Below are positions 23,495 through 33,976 of a stretch of DNA of 64,000 bases, in pieces. A program made the position numbers and the translations under genes. Position 1 is the stretch's first letter, and every line of letters starts with the position of its first letter. The stretch is from Datisca glomerata (lineage: Eukaryota > Streptophyta > Magnoliopsida > Cucurbitales > Datiscaceae): positions 1,314,805 to 1,378,804 of the forward strand of contig QANY01005768.1 of NCBI GenBank assembly GCA_003255025.1, read 5' to 3'. The notes below the pieces were generated by a model. It ran no database searches. It worked only from the letters and a program-made list of their open reading frames with translations, and was not told the DNA's origin.

Positions 23495-23617
23495 GATTTT
23501 GGACGGAATGTTACTTTTGGATGAAAAACTAAACTTTAAAGTTATAAATGACTAAATTAGAACTTAGGGTTATAAATGACAACTACAAAGTTCAAATGTG
23601 TAATTTATAGTTTTCCC
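23495..23617. mobile_element. Solo MULE terminal repeat fragment
   Basis: This aligns with 4255-4381: both contain GTTATAAATGA-TAAATTAGAA, GGGTTATAAATGA, and end in a TTTTCC(C). Read inward, the terminus is GGGAAAACTATAAATTAC. The partner end is not visible nearby. Confidence 0.55.
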
Positions 23618-24421
23618 AAGATATTAATGAATAGGTTACTATTGATACAATTAAGGTATCAATTTCATAGTTGTCAATTTTGTTCCGTTCCATTCTGGAC
23701 GGGACGGACGGAATATTCCGGTTCCAGCGTGAGAACGAAAAGGAATAGGGTTGCAAAATTTTCGAACAAATACCGGTTATGTATTTTTGAGAACCAAGTT
23801 TTTCAACAAACTAACTATTGGGTCAATGGCATTGGGCCTTGAGGAAGGGTGCCAAACGTGTTTCATGCTCTGGATTCGAATCCCGAGGCGTGTAAATGTT
23901 TTTTTTTTGTGTTTTTTAATATTCACATTATTATTATTATTTATAAAAACTTTAATAACCAAATATGAATTATATGATTTTTAGATGTATGTGTTGATGT
24001 TAACTAGAAATTACTTTATTATATATTAATAAATTATTATTTTAATATTTTCACTTATATTATTTACGATAAAATTTATAATATTATTTTATATGACCAA
24101 ATTTTTTTACGAAACAGAACACCAGAATATTGAAATATTCAAAATGTTCTATTTTTTCAAAAATCTGAAACGACCACCGAAATAAAATTTGACTACTATG
24201 ATCAATTCAGTGACTATGCATATGGTTAATCTTTTATTCATGATGACGAGTTGAGGAGTATGGCTACAAAATTACAAATTGTTACAATGACACACACAAC
24301 TAAAGAGATAAATTTTGTAAAGAACATTCTTAAATTGCTTCAATGTTTAACATTTTTTATTATGCTCAAATATTCTTTGTGTGGATGTGCAAGTTCACTA
24401 ATAACCGAATAGATTTCCATA
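23618..24421. other. Gene-free AT-rich stretch
   Basis: No gene is supported here. A few short frames are not conserved-looking and hold no motif. Confidence 0.6.
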
Positions 24422-24430
24422 ATATTAATA

Positions 24431-24545
24431 GAGAAAAATGCTCCAAGACTCCTTATACTTTGAGCGAGTTGCAAAGTGATCCATGAACATTTTTTTTGGC
24501 ATTTTAAACACTTAAACTTCTACAAAATGACTTCACTAACCCCTT
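24431..24545 (+). repeat. Left terminal inverted repeat of the MULE
   Basis: It aligns with the reverse complement of 33850-33967, sharing GCGAGTTG-AAAGTGA, GGCATTTTAAACACTTAAA-like and CCCCTTCCATCCA-like blocks. Confidence 0.8.
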
Positions 24546-25317
24546 CCATCCACTTCCATCCATCACCGTTAACTCTTTCTTAACAAAAACACGCTCTTGT
24601 TAAATAAAAGTGCTATTTACCGTGTTCCAATTTTAGTGATTCACCATATTTTGCTGCCCAAGTATCTTAGTGATTCCCCGAATCCCAGTTTTGCTTTCTC
24701 CAAAGGTTGATAGTATGCATTCTCGAAGATGGCGTGTCTAATGATATTTACCAAGTAATTGCAAATAATTATTTATTTTGTTCAAATGGAACAATTTATG
24801 GAACAAATTGGAAATATAGTGTGAGAAAGAATGGAATATAAAACCTGTAAGTCAATACAAATAGAACAAATCATATAAACTAGTTGTTGAGAAATGTAAA
24901 ATCAATACAAATGGAACAAATCATATAAGCCAATTTAGGATTGAAAATCAGATTATGGTTCAATGTCAACGCAACTACATTCTAAACCCATTCTACACCC
25001 ATTCAAAATCTATATAGCTACATTCTAAACCCATTCAAAATCAATACAGCTACATTCATCTAATGTTGCAGAATCAAGGTGAACTTGAAAATATGGTTCA
25101 ATGTCAATACAACACATTCTAAACCATTCAAAATCATCAACAAAAGTAAATGAATATAACTGTTCAACACGATATGTCAGGAAGATTGGGAAGCTTGTAT
25201 AGATTGTCTCATTACCCTCAAAAATATAAAGTAATTTGTTAAAATCAATAAAAATGAGCAAACCTTATAAATTGATTCAAGAGTAATAAATGCTTTTTTA
25301 CAAGCAACTTGCTCTTT

Positions 25318-25470
25318 CTTGAACCGTCAAAAATCCTTTCATAGCATTTTATAAATGTTGTAGTATGTCTTTTACAACGTTTTAAAAATTCTATTGTAGA
25401 TCTTTCATAGTGTTTTTTATAAATGCTATCGTAGGTCTTTCATAGCATTTTTCATTACTTATTTTTTTGT
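25318..25470. repeat. Short tandem repeats of about 45-60 bp
   Basis: CTTTCATAGCATTTTATAAATG-like units recur at about 25335, 25405 and 25436. They are inside the MULE and non-coding. Confidence 0.6.
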
Positions 25471-25837
25471 TAATGTTATTAAATACTTTTTATAATTTTT
25501 TTATTACTTATACTTACAATTGTTCAAATATAAAAAGTAAATAACTTTTCAAAAAATATCATGAAATAACAAAATCACATATCAATTTCTTTAATTAGTT
25601 AAAATTGTTACATACTAATTGTATAGTAGAAATCACATCTCAAAATGATGATTACACATTGATTTTTACAGAGAGTAAGCAAAGGTAATTTATCTAAAAA
25701 ACCTAAAATTTAGTACAAATTCACATCTAGGTACTGAAGATGGATGTACCCTAGGAGGTCCACTTGGTGGTTTTCCTTGGTGAGGTGGTGGTGGAGCAGG
25801 TAACTGTCTTGATGATACTTCAAGACAAGATCAAAGT

Positions 25838-25985
25838 GTTGTACCAAAACATGGATAATCCATTAAGATAAAAGAGCATGCCTCATATTCCAAATAGTCC
25901 AATCTAAACGAGGCTTGCTCTTTTATCTGAATGGATCAAAGTGTTGTACCAAAGCATGGATGATCCATTCAGATAAAAGAGCAGC
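25838..25985. repeat. Repeat cluster with a perfect 22-bp inverted repeat
   Basis: The arms at 25916-25937 and 25962-25983 are exact reverse complements (begin TGCTCTTTTATCTG, end CAGATAAAAGAGCA) with a 24-nt loop. A direct copy of the right side (GTGTTGTACCAAAACATGGA, then GATAAAAGAGCATGCCTCA) lies just to the left. Confidence 0.85.
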
Positions 25986-26296
25986 CTCATATTAGATAAG
26001 GAAGTTAAGAATTAGTGGCAGACTTACAACATTTCATGGTATAGTATATTCATTGGTGGAGAGCAACCAAATTCTGACATTTAACTTCAAACCAAGTTTA
26101 TTATCTTCTGTATCAAAATGCAACATTTAACAAGCAACCAAGTTTATCTAAACAATGTCTTGAATATTGATATTACTCCTTTCATCTCTGTATACAGTTT
26201 ATTTTCTATATTAATTCTTAGAAAACTAATATATTTCATAGGTTATACAAGAATAATCAAAAAAGAAGAAATTAAGGACGTTAACTTATAATTAGC

Positions 26297-26610
26297 TTAG
26301 TTACTTATATTACTGGCCAAGTTTGCTGCTTGTGTTGCATTAATTCTTACTAAAAACCCTGAAAATCTATGCTTGTAGCTATATAACATGGCTTGCTTAG
26401 CATCTTCTTTGCTGAAAAGTTGAAATTTACATTCAAATCAATCTATAAATATAGTGTAAATTTAACCAAACAAAAAATTAATTAAATATAGAGGAAATAT
26501 TAGAGTGAACCTACCTATGAAAAACATTAGAAAGTAGTTGTAGATGATGTTTTGAAGTGAGGGCAACATGCTTGACACCTAAGTGAGGGAAGTGACTTGT
26601 AAAGAAAACA
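26297..26610 (-). pseudogene. Captured subtilase (subtilisin-like protease) fragment: propeptide exons
   Basis: Two exons on the minus strand encode a subtilase I9 propeptide. The first (ending 26515) reads HLGVKHVALTSKHHLQLLSN then VFH. The second (26411-26297) reads SKEDAKQAMLYSYKHRFSGF then LVRINATQAANLAS and meets a stop. The donor (GTAGGT at 26514) and acceptor (TTTTCAG ending 26412) are intact and join to restore the serine codon. YSYKHxFSGF is the hallmark of plant subtilase propeptides. No catalytic Asp, His or Ser domain follows, so only the inhibitor part is here. A frame beginning MDFQKCIFSHFSSNYLLL (26784) could supply the signal peptide exon. The retained intron shows capture at DNA level. 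Confidence 0.8.
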
Positions 26611-26965
26611 AACCATAATTACACTATGGAAGATTCCAAACAAGATATTCACTGCATTTCTAATATAAATTAATGTAAACAAGCAGAAACAAAAAGAAGC
26701 TCTAGCAGCAGTAGTTACAATATAAGAAACCAAAAGCAAATAATTGGAAGAAAAATGAGAGAAAATACATTTTTGGAAATCCATTTTTGAAAAATGAAGG
26801 GCTAAGGATTTCTAACTTCCTAGTGTTGATTTCAGAAACTTTTCACCAGGCTTACACTTCTTCATAGATCTTCTAGAACTGCCACCATGCTTAGAAATTA
26901 CATGGATTTAACAGTTCAACACTTCAAGTCATTTCAGAGGAGTCATTTAGAAATGACAACTTTAC

Positions 26966-27498
26966 CTCTTCTAGCCTCTTTTGTTCTCGCTCCTTTTGTC
27001 TCTTCATGATTGGTCGAGCAACGCTTAAACCTTGCCTCTGCTTCTTTTGAGCCTTTTATCAAGGGAAAAAAATACACATTTAAGACTTTATAATTCAGAT
27101 ATCATCTTTGTATAGGCATGAGTATTTTTGGGAGTGCTTTGATTTTATAAACGCTTTTATGTGTCTCAAAAATCATTTTCGCTACTTATTAATGAGTGAA
27201 CATATTAGTTTGAAGCAATTTTGTGTACTAATAAAGAGCATATTTCTCTAAACTAGAAGCACTGGATCAAATGCTTCTTGAATAGATGTTATCGTGTGAA
27301 TAAAAATGATTAAACAAAAGCAAACTAAATTAGTGTGGGTTAATATAGTATCTTTTATGCATACGGCTCCCAAACTCACCTTTATTTTAGATAGTCATAG
27401 CAAGCTATGGTATCCACATAGGAAGAGAAAATTCACACCTTTCCACCAAGAGAAACAACTTTTCTATTCTCAATCTCCTTCTTCTCTTTCCAAGTCAT
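26966..27498 (-). pseudogene. Captured fragment of a second, unrecognised host gene
   Basis: Two apparent exons on the minus strand: 27498-27439 reads MTWKEKKEIENRKVVSLGGK, and 27052-26966 reads AQKKQRQGLSVARPIMKRQK then EREQKRLEE. The splice signals are GTGTGA at 27438 and AG at 27054-27053, and a GTAAAG donor follows at 26965. The joined piece is highly charged and looks like part of a conserved plant protein, but I do not recognise the family with confidence. It lies between the transposase and the subtilase fragment, on the same strand. Confidence 0.5.
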
Positions 27499-28043
27499 AT
27501 GTGAGGACGTTGCAATGATAAAGTACAATATCAAAACAAACCTAAAGGAAACAAAAACTTCCTTTCTTCACAATTGATTCAGGAAGTTCCTACTGAAAGA
27601 TGAATAACTCCAAAATACAGAACAAAAAATCATTAACAAATGAGGAAAACAAAAACCATATGATAAAGGGCCATCTTCTAATTATTAATGAAGTAACAGA
27701 AATCAAAAGCCAAAATCCATTCTTATATATATGTCCAATAGTGTAAGTATAATTGAAAATGTTGTATATCATGCTAGACCTGCATACATGCTCTTCACAA
27801 ATAACATCACCATTCATTCCATTTACTTCTTTCTTTTTAGGTGTCTGCTTCCTGTCATTCATCACTTTCTCATTTAAGATGTGACCATAGCACCAGTGAT
27901 ATGTAAAAGAACATGACCATATCTTAAGTTCCATTCTTCTCTCCCATTTGTGTTCTCTTTTTCTGACTTCTTTGGTCTTTCCAGAACAAAAAAATTATTT
28001 CATAGAACAACAAAATTGTCCAACCTAATAATTGGCTTCTTTG

Positions 28044-29887
28044 TGTTCGATCAATGATTTTAAAATTAAAGAAAAATAAGTTTGAACCACGGACGAATTT
28101 TGTTATCTAAATTTTAATATCAAATTTTTTTTCTAAAACTTATTTAATCGAATTAAATAATTACGAATCAAAACAAAAACCGATCATGCATATAAGATAT
28201 TGAAATGAATAGAAAAAGGTTGAAACGATTTTCACCTTTGTGATGTATCAAAGATTTTATGAATTGGTAGAATTCTTGTATTCGTTCTTTACTTTCTTCA
28301 AACTTCAAGATCCAAATCTTCAAGCTTGATCTTCAAGAATCAATTTTTCAAAATTTTCTTCACACCAATAACCACTCGTTAATTTCAAAAATATATCTCA
28401 CGAGAATTTTGTGCAGGAATTTGAATGTGGGGTCTCAAAACGATTGAAGGAAAAATCGAATACTTTCCCTTCAATACTGTATTTCGACGACAATCTTTAG
28501 GGAAGGAAGAAAACTCTTTTTCGCTGTATGATCACACACTTGATTGAAGTGATTCTATTGCAATCTGCTACTAGATATTTATAAAAGATAATTTTCGTAT
28601 TTAGAAATATATCCATATATTTTAAATTTTTAAAAATTCACCATAATATATTCAAATTGCCGAAAATCAGTATATCTTCACAGTGTTTGAGTTGTATCGA
28701 AATTTATCAATTCAATTCATAAATATAATTAATCATTATCAATTATTATTTTTATTTACTATTTATCTAATAATTAGAAAATAATAAATAAATTAATTTT
28801 AATATAATTAATCATATTTTACCAATTAAGTGACATAATCCATCACATATATGTGTAGGAAATATGTTTTGACACCAAAACACATTTTGGTATCAGAAAT
28901 AGCTTATGAGAAAAGGAATAGAAAAATAATTAGAAAATAATAAATTAATTAATTTACTATTTATCTAATAATTAGAAAATAATAAACTAATCAATTTTAA
29001 TATAATTAACCTCTCGATTCATGTACGCTACACTTTCTGTTGGTGTAAATAAACTATATTTATTTTCACGGTCCATAGAATATTTTAACATATTACCCAT
29101 TGTGAATATCAATACAAAAATGAGGATGTAAAATTATTGTTTTACCCCTCATGTTATTATTTCCTTAACTTCTTTATTGACTCTGAATAAGAAAGATATA
29201 ATAGTGAATTGTCTCGTACAATTCACAAGTCTTAATCAATGACTCAATTCATTGAATATCGGACCCGATTTATTTATTCGCACACTCATCAATAAAGCGT
29301 AAGGTATTGTTGCTTTTGCAATCAAACCATAAATTTCAATATCTGTGAATCACGTAGCTCCAACATAGTTGAATTACGATCTCAACAGTCGAGATATTGT
29401 CCGTCAATTTGAAATCACCCATTTGATATATCAAAGATCGCAAGTAACTAATTCAAACTATGGATTCACCTCAGGATTAAGGTAATTATAAAAATACCCT
29501 CAAGGTGTAACAATTAGACTTAGAGCTAGGTAAACGATTTTTGCTCTAAACTAATTTGTTACCGGTCTATTCAACATATTTCATAAAATGTCTAGATTAA
29601 CCGTTTGAGTCTCAACTCTCATGCCCCAAGACTGACATCCATTGGTTCAACCTAACAGTCGTAATCAGATTCGATTGCCTAGTCGATCCTAAGACTGTGA
29701 AATAACGTCCTCTGTCTTCACACTTCTTATATTTATAATAATTTCAGGACTTGAGTAAATTATAAATACACTTTAATTAAAGAAATTTTTTTATTTATTC
29801 ATTAAATTTAGTAATACAAAATGTATGAGAAATAACTAAATACTCATAAATAGTTATTACACCTAATTTTTGGACATAATTCCAACA
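28044..29887 (-). mobile_element. Solo LTR of a Ty1/copia-like element
   Basis: The block begins TGTTCGATCA on the plus strand and ends CATAATTCCAACA; on the minus strand it is TGTTGGAATTATG...TCGAACA. It is flanked by CTTTG (28039-28043) and CTTTA (29888-29892), a 5-bp target duplication with one change. It is 1844 bp, non-coding and AT-rich. No internal region adjoins it, so it is a solo LTR inserted into the MULE. Confidence 0.75.
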
Positions 29888-31079
29888 CTTTAGTCTTTAC
29901 AGGGCATCAAGACAACAACCACAATGATACCTATGCATATAAAAATTGTCCATTAAGCACTCTCTGATCCCCCCCCCCCCCAACAAATTACAAGTTGAGC
30001 CACATACATGTGATCTTTTAAAATCTTTAATGCAGGAAATATTTTACCCTAATTGTTTCTATAATGATAAAATTAAAACAAACTTTACCTGCTTAAGTCA
30101 TTTCTGCATCTTATAAGTCAAGTAGTACAAATCTGGGTAAGCATCTTTTTCCCTTATCTCAATGTCGATCAGAAAAAATCAATCAGAAAAATACACTATA
30201 TATAGGGTTGGCTTATATCTCTAGCATTGCCGAATCATGAATAGCTTATGGCATCCATAGCAAGCCTAACCAGACGAACGAGTTCATCCACGTCTCAGAA
30301 GCTAAAAATCAATGAGATTCTTAACAGAAGCAACATAATCGAAACCAGTTTAGGTTGATCACCGATTATTTCAAAATAAAAAACAATAAAGGGTGAAAAA
30401 CCCACCTCGAACCCTTAGCTTTGGTTATGATCAACGTGAAACCCTAGGCCCTGAAAAGGGAAATGAAAAGAAAGGAAAAATTCAAAACCCTAGGTCATAG
30501 ATTCAACCACCATGAAGAAGGAATGAATGAGAGAGAGGGGGGGGGGGGAGATAGTTATAGGGATGAATACCTGGGTAGAGGGAGCAACGCATAGAGCTCA
30601 TCTACGGCTGATTTATGGTTTCAGTTGCTGGTTTCCACCATATGGAGAAACTCAGCTATAAACGATTTCATAATAATCCAAGATCATGATGGGGTAGTGG
30701 GAGACCTCTCACGCTCAGATTTAAGGAAGGAGAGGAAGCAAGGAGAGAAAGAAATTTCACTAATTTGTTTCTTAAAGAAGGTGGATAGATGAATGGAGCG
30801 CTCGCGAGGAAGCATTCACGACTATGATGGGTTTGGGAGAGGAGGTGAGGCAACATGAGGAAGTGGAGAAGCACTGGTTCTAGGTGTTTCGCCTCTAATT
30901 TTGGCTTTTCAGAGAGAGGAAGGGACGAAGGGAATTTTTACATGTTTCAACTAGAGTTTTATTTCCCTGCATTTTGTAGGGAGCTTTTATCGCGTTTTGT
31001 AACAAAATGCCATGCTTCATCGCCACTGAAGCTTTGTATTGTTGTATTTTGCACATTTAAGTCCTCTACCTTTGCTTAA

Positions 31080-33045
31080 AGCTCTATTTGGGTTAGATGC
31101 CTCTCCTTCTTCTTTATTTCTCTTTTTCTTGGGTCATTCAGGTTGTTTTCTTATCTTTGGAGGAATCATTGGCTTTTTGCCCGTCCTTTCCCACTACTCA
31201 GGACTTGTAATGGGTTTAATCATATGTTCATAAGCAAGGAGGTATCTTCCTTTGTTGAACACTGGGTCTACATACTTTTTAGGCTCCTCTTGATTCTGAA
31301 ATCTCTTCATAAGAAGCCTTCTAATGATCTCCATCATGGTCATGATTGGCTTATCTCTACTCTTAAGTATGTAGCTATGGAAATACTCAACTACATTATT
31401 GACTAATATATCACACTTTACAAATGGATAAAATGAATGCCTAGACCAATAACTAGAATCCAACTTGGATAGCCAACTAAAAGCACCCGCATCAAGCTCT
31501 TTCATTTGTTTCATAATTCTCTCAAATTGATGTTGTGTTGAAGACCTAGCAGCACTCCAAATAAAATCCTTGAAGGTCTTTCCTGGATACAAATTTTTAA
31601 AGTTGGCATACAAATGTCTAACACAGATCGATGACATGCATTTGGCAACAACTCTTTGAAGGACTCAAACCCTTTTGTTGATCGGACATAAATGTCAATC
31701 GTATTGTGTTTAGATCACCAAAATCTTCCAACAATGTATTTAGAAACCAACTCCATGAATCTTTTGTTTCTACCTCCACTTCGGCATATGCAATAGGAAA
31801 TATGTTATCATTCCCATCAAAACTAGTGGCTGCCAACAATTGACCACCGAAAAGGCCTTTCAAATGACAACCATTGATGAAAATAATAGGCCTACATCAA
31901 TCAATAAATCATTTTTTTCATGCATATAGGCTAATTAAGGTCTTTGAAACACGTTATTTTCTGCCTTCACATACGTTGAGGATCCAAGATATGGCTGCAC
32001 GATAGTATGGAAGTTGAGCATATTGTGCCTGTTGTGAACCTTCAATCAATTCCAAAGCCTTTTTGTTTGTTCTATAACACTTATCTAGAGAGATAGAGAC
32101 TTGGTAATCTCTCTTAATCTCTTCTCTAAATGCAGTTATTTCCCAAGTGGGAGAATCCTTAAACTTCACCCAAAATTTCTTAGCTACCAAGTAGATGTGA
32201 TCCTGGTGTTTATCCTATGTCGGCTGCAATTAGTGTGCAATGGTTGGAAAGTCTTGATTTGTAAAGATTCAAGTTTAGAATGATGAGAAGCATGTATTCT
32301 CCAGTCACATTTTTTACACTCTACAGTAATTCTACTCTTTTCATTATTGATATACTTAAAGTCAAACCCATTTTGGATGGCATAAAATTTAAGTGCTTGC
32401 CTAAAGACAACATGTGTGCTAAATAACAGCCTAACTTTCAGGCCAATAGGTTTATACATGTCTATCTCTCCATGGAATTTTGGAAACTTTGGTCCATTTT
32501 CATCATCAGATGAGCTACATAAGCTACCCATCTCATCATAATCTTCATATTCTGACAATGCCTCCTTTAAATCAATATTAAGAACATAAAAATCTAGTTT
32601 AGATGGCACTGTGACTCTTCCTTCCACAAAGTCATCTTGCAGAGCTTCATCAGACTCAGAAAAATGCTCTAAATTAGATTCTACATGCTCATCAATCTCA
32701 GGTACACACAACTCAATATCAAGAGTGATAGAATTGACATGCTCATAATATATCTCAACTACCTCATACATTCCATGTTCTAATTCAAATTCCATGTTCT
32801 AATTCAAACATTAGTTTACGTGCATCACTATCTGATCTTAATGGCATTAACTTCTGCATTTCTTATCCCGTGAACTTGTACCACAAACAGATAAAATTTG
32901 TATAACCTAGTTCTTCTTTAATCATTGATTCATATACTACAGTTGACACCTTGTCTGGGTCTATGCATTCAAAAAATGTTACCTCACTTTCGTGTAGCTG
33001 AAGTGAGGTAACATTTTCCAACACTCCTCCATGGTGTAACTCCAC
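31080..33045 (-). pseudogene. MURA-type MULE transposase, decayed
   Basis: Pieces in order on the minus strand: a PB1-like N-terminal segment (MELHHGGVLENV..., 33045-32863), an acidic stretch and the MuDR DNA-binding domain (FRQALKFYAIQNGFDFKYIN, VECKKCDWRIHAS, 32795-32184), KCYRTNKKALELIEG..QYAQLPYYRAA (32190-31954), and the MULE core (GLFGGQLLAATSFDGND, ETKDSWSWFLN, SDQQKGL, 31880-31640). Then come NLYPGKTFKDFIWSAARS (31600s) and VDPVFNKGRYLLAYEHMIKP (31240s). The first catalytic Asp of the usual DGCHLKG is Asn (INGCHLKG). The CxCxnCxH SWIM zinc finger between MKRFQ and EEPKKYVDP is absent. A GRPKKKR-like tail and a partial zinc knuckle follow, with stops. It is not functional. Confidence 0.85.
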
Positions 33046-33849
33046 TGTAATAACATCAATTACTGCCCAATACCAAATTGATTAAGAACACAACACAATT
33101 TAATAAGATTATAAATAACTGTGAAAAAATTATGTAAAATGAAGCTAAATTCATATCCAAAGAATACAAAAAAATTTGCCCAAAAGAGAATCCAGAAGGG
33201 GTAAAAAGAGACGAACAAAGAGATGTCCTAGCTCATGAAGTAGCAAGTGCACTCTTATAGTTGGTTGATGATTGTGAAACTGGCTAGCATTTATCTGAGT
33301 TTCTTTCACTTTCCTATTTAGGATTTTTTTGTCATTTTAAATTTTTTTCTATAGAATTTTGGTAACAAAGAAATCAAAGATCAAAGATTGTAAAAAGGTC
33401 AACAGAAGTAAATCTGCTTCTAAAACTTTTGCCAAGGAAGATTCCATTTCTCCTCTTTTTATTTTTAACTACTCTCTTAAAAGATCATTTTCTTTCATGT
33501 ACTGATAGTGTTTTTCTTCCTTACAATACACAATTCTATTTGCTATTCAGAGATGTACATATTGCGTAGAACTTCTAATCTCTTGTTATTTTTATGTTCG
33601 AAATCTCAAACTTTCGTCCAGATAATTTTTTTTAAAGAGAGAAATCACCAAGAGAAACACACGCGAACAACTCCAACGCCCCGATGCTTAGACGCTCCGA
33701 CGCTCGATTTTAGGCCGATGGTGGCTGCTTGGGTGAGCATGGAGGTCGGGTAAAAAGGAAGAGGATGAAGGGTTGAAAGATTGGGTGAGACGAAGATGAT
33801 GGAGGGGCTGAGAAAATTAGAGATTTCTAACCTAACAGAGTAAACGGGT

Positions 33850-33967
33850 AGATGAATGGAGGGGGCTTAAAATTATTTTATTGAAATTTAAACATTTAAA
33901 ATGTTAAAAAAAGTATAGGGTGTCACTTTACAACTCGCTTAAAATAATGGTCTCAATGCATTTTCCC
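33850..33967 (-). repeat. Right terminal inverted repeat of the MULE
   Basis: It is the inverted partner of 24431-24545 and ends GCATTTTCCC at 33967, followed by the target duplication ATATTAATA. Confidence 0.8.
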
Positions 33968-33976
33968 ATATTAATA

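Larger units (their letters stand above)
24431..33967 (-). mobile_element. 9.5-kb Mutator-like element with terminal inverted repeats and 9-bp target duplication
   Basis: Both ends carry an inverted repeat of about 110 bp. The left reads GAGAAAAATGC then GCGAGTTGCAAAGTGA; the reverse complement of the right reads GGGAAAATGC then GCGAGTTGTAAAGTGA. ATATTAATA flanks it exactly on both sides (24422-24430 and 33968-33976), a 9-bp duplication as Mutator elements make. Inside, on the minus strand, are a decayed MURA-type transposase (33045-31080) and, beyond it, fragments of two host genes (27498-26966 and 26610-26297). A copia-like solo LTR inserted later (28044-29887). The inverted ends are diverged, so insertion is not very recent. 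Confidence 0.85.

Noticed and set aside
23576..23984. Two overlapping plus-strand frames of 77-88 codons
   Set aside because: No motif is seen, composition is AT-rich, and the first begins inside a MULE end.
25690..25830. Proline-rich minus-strand reading (QLPAPPPPHQGKPPSGPPRV)
   Set aside because: It may be a decayed transposase tail or another captured exon, but there is no splice or frame support, so it is not annotated as a gene.
31039..31406. Plus-strand frames of 64-87 codons
   Set aside because: They are complements of the MULE transposase C-terminal region.
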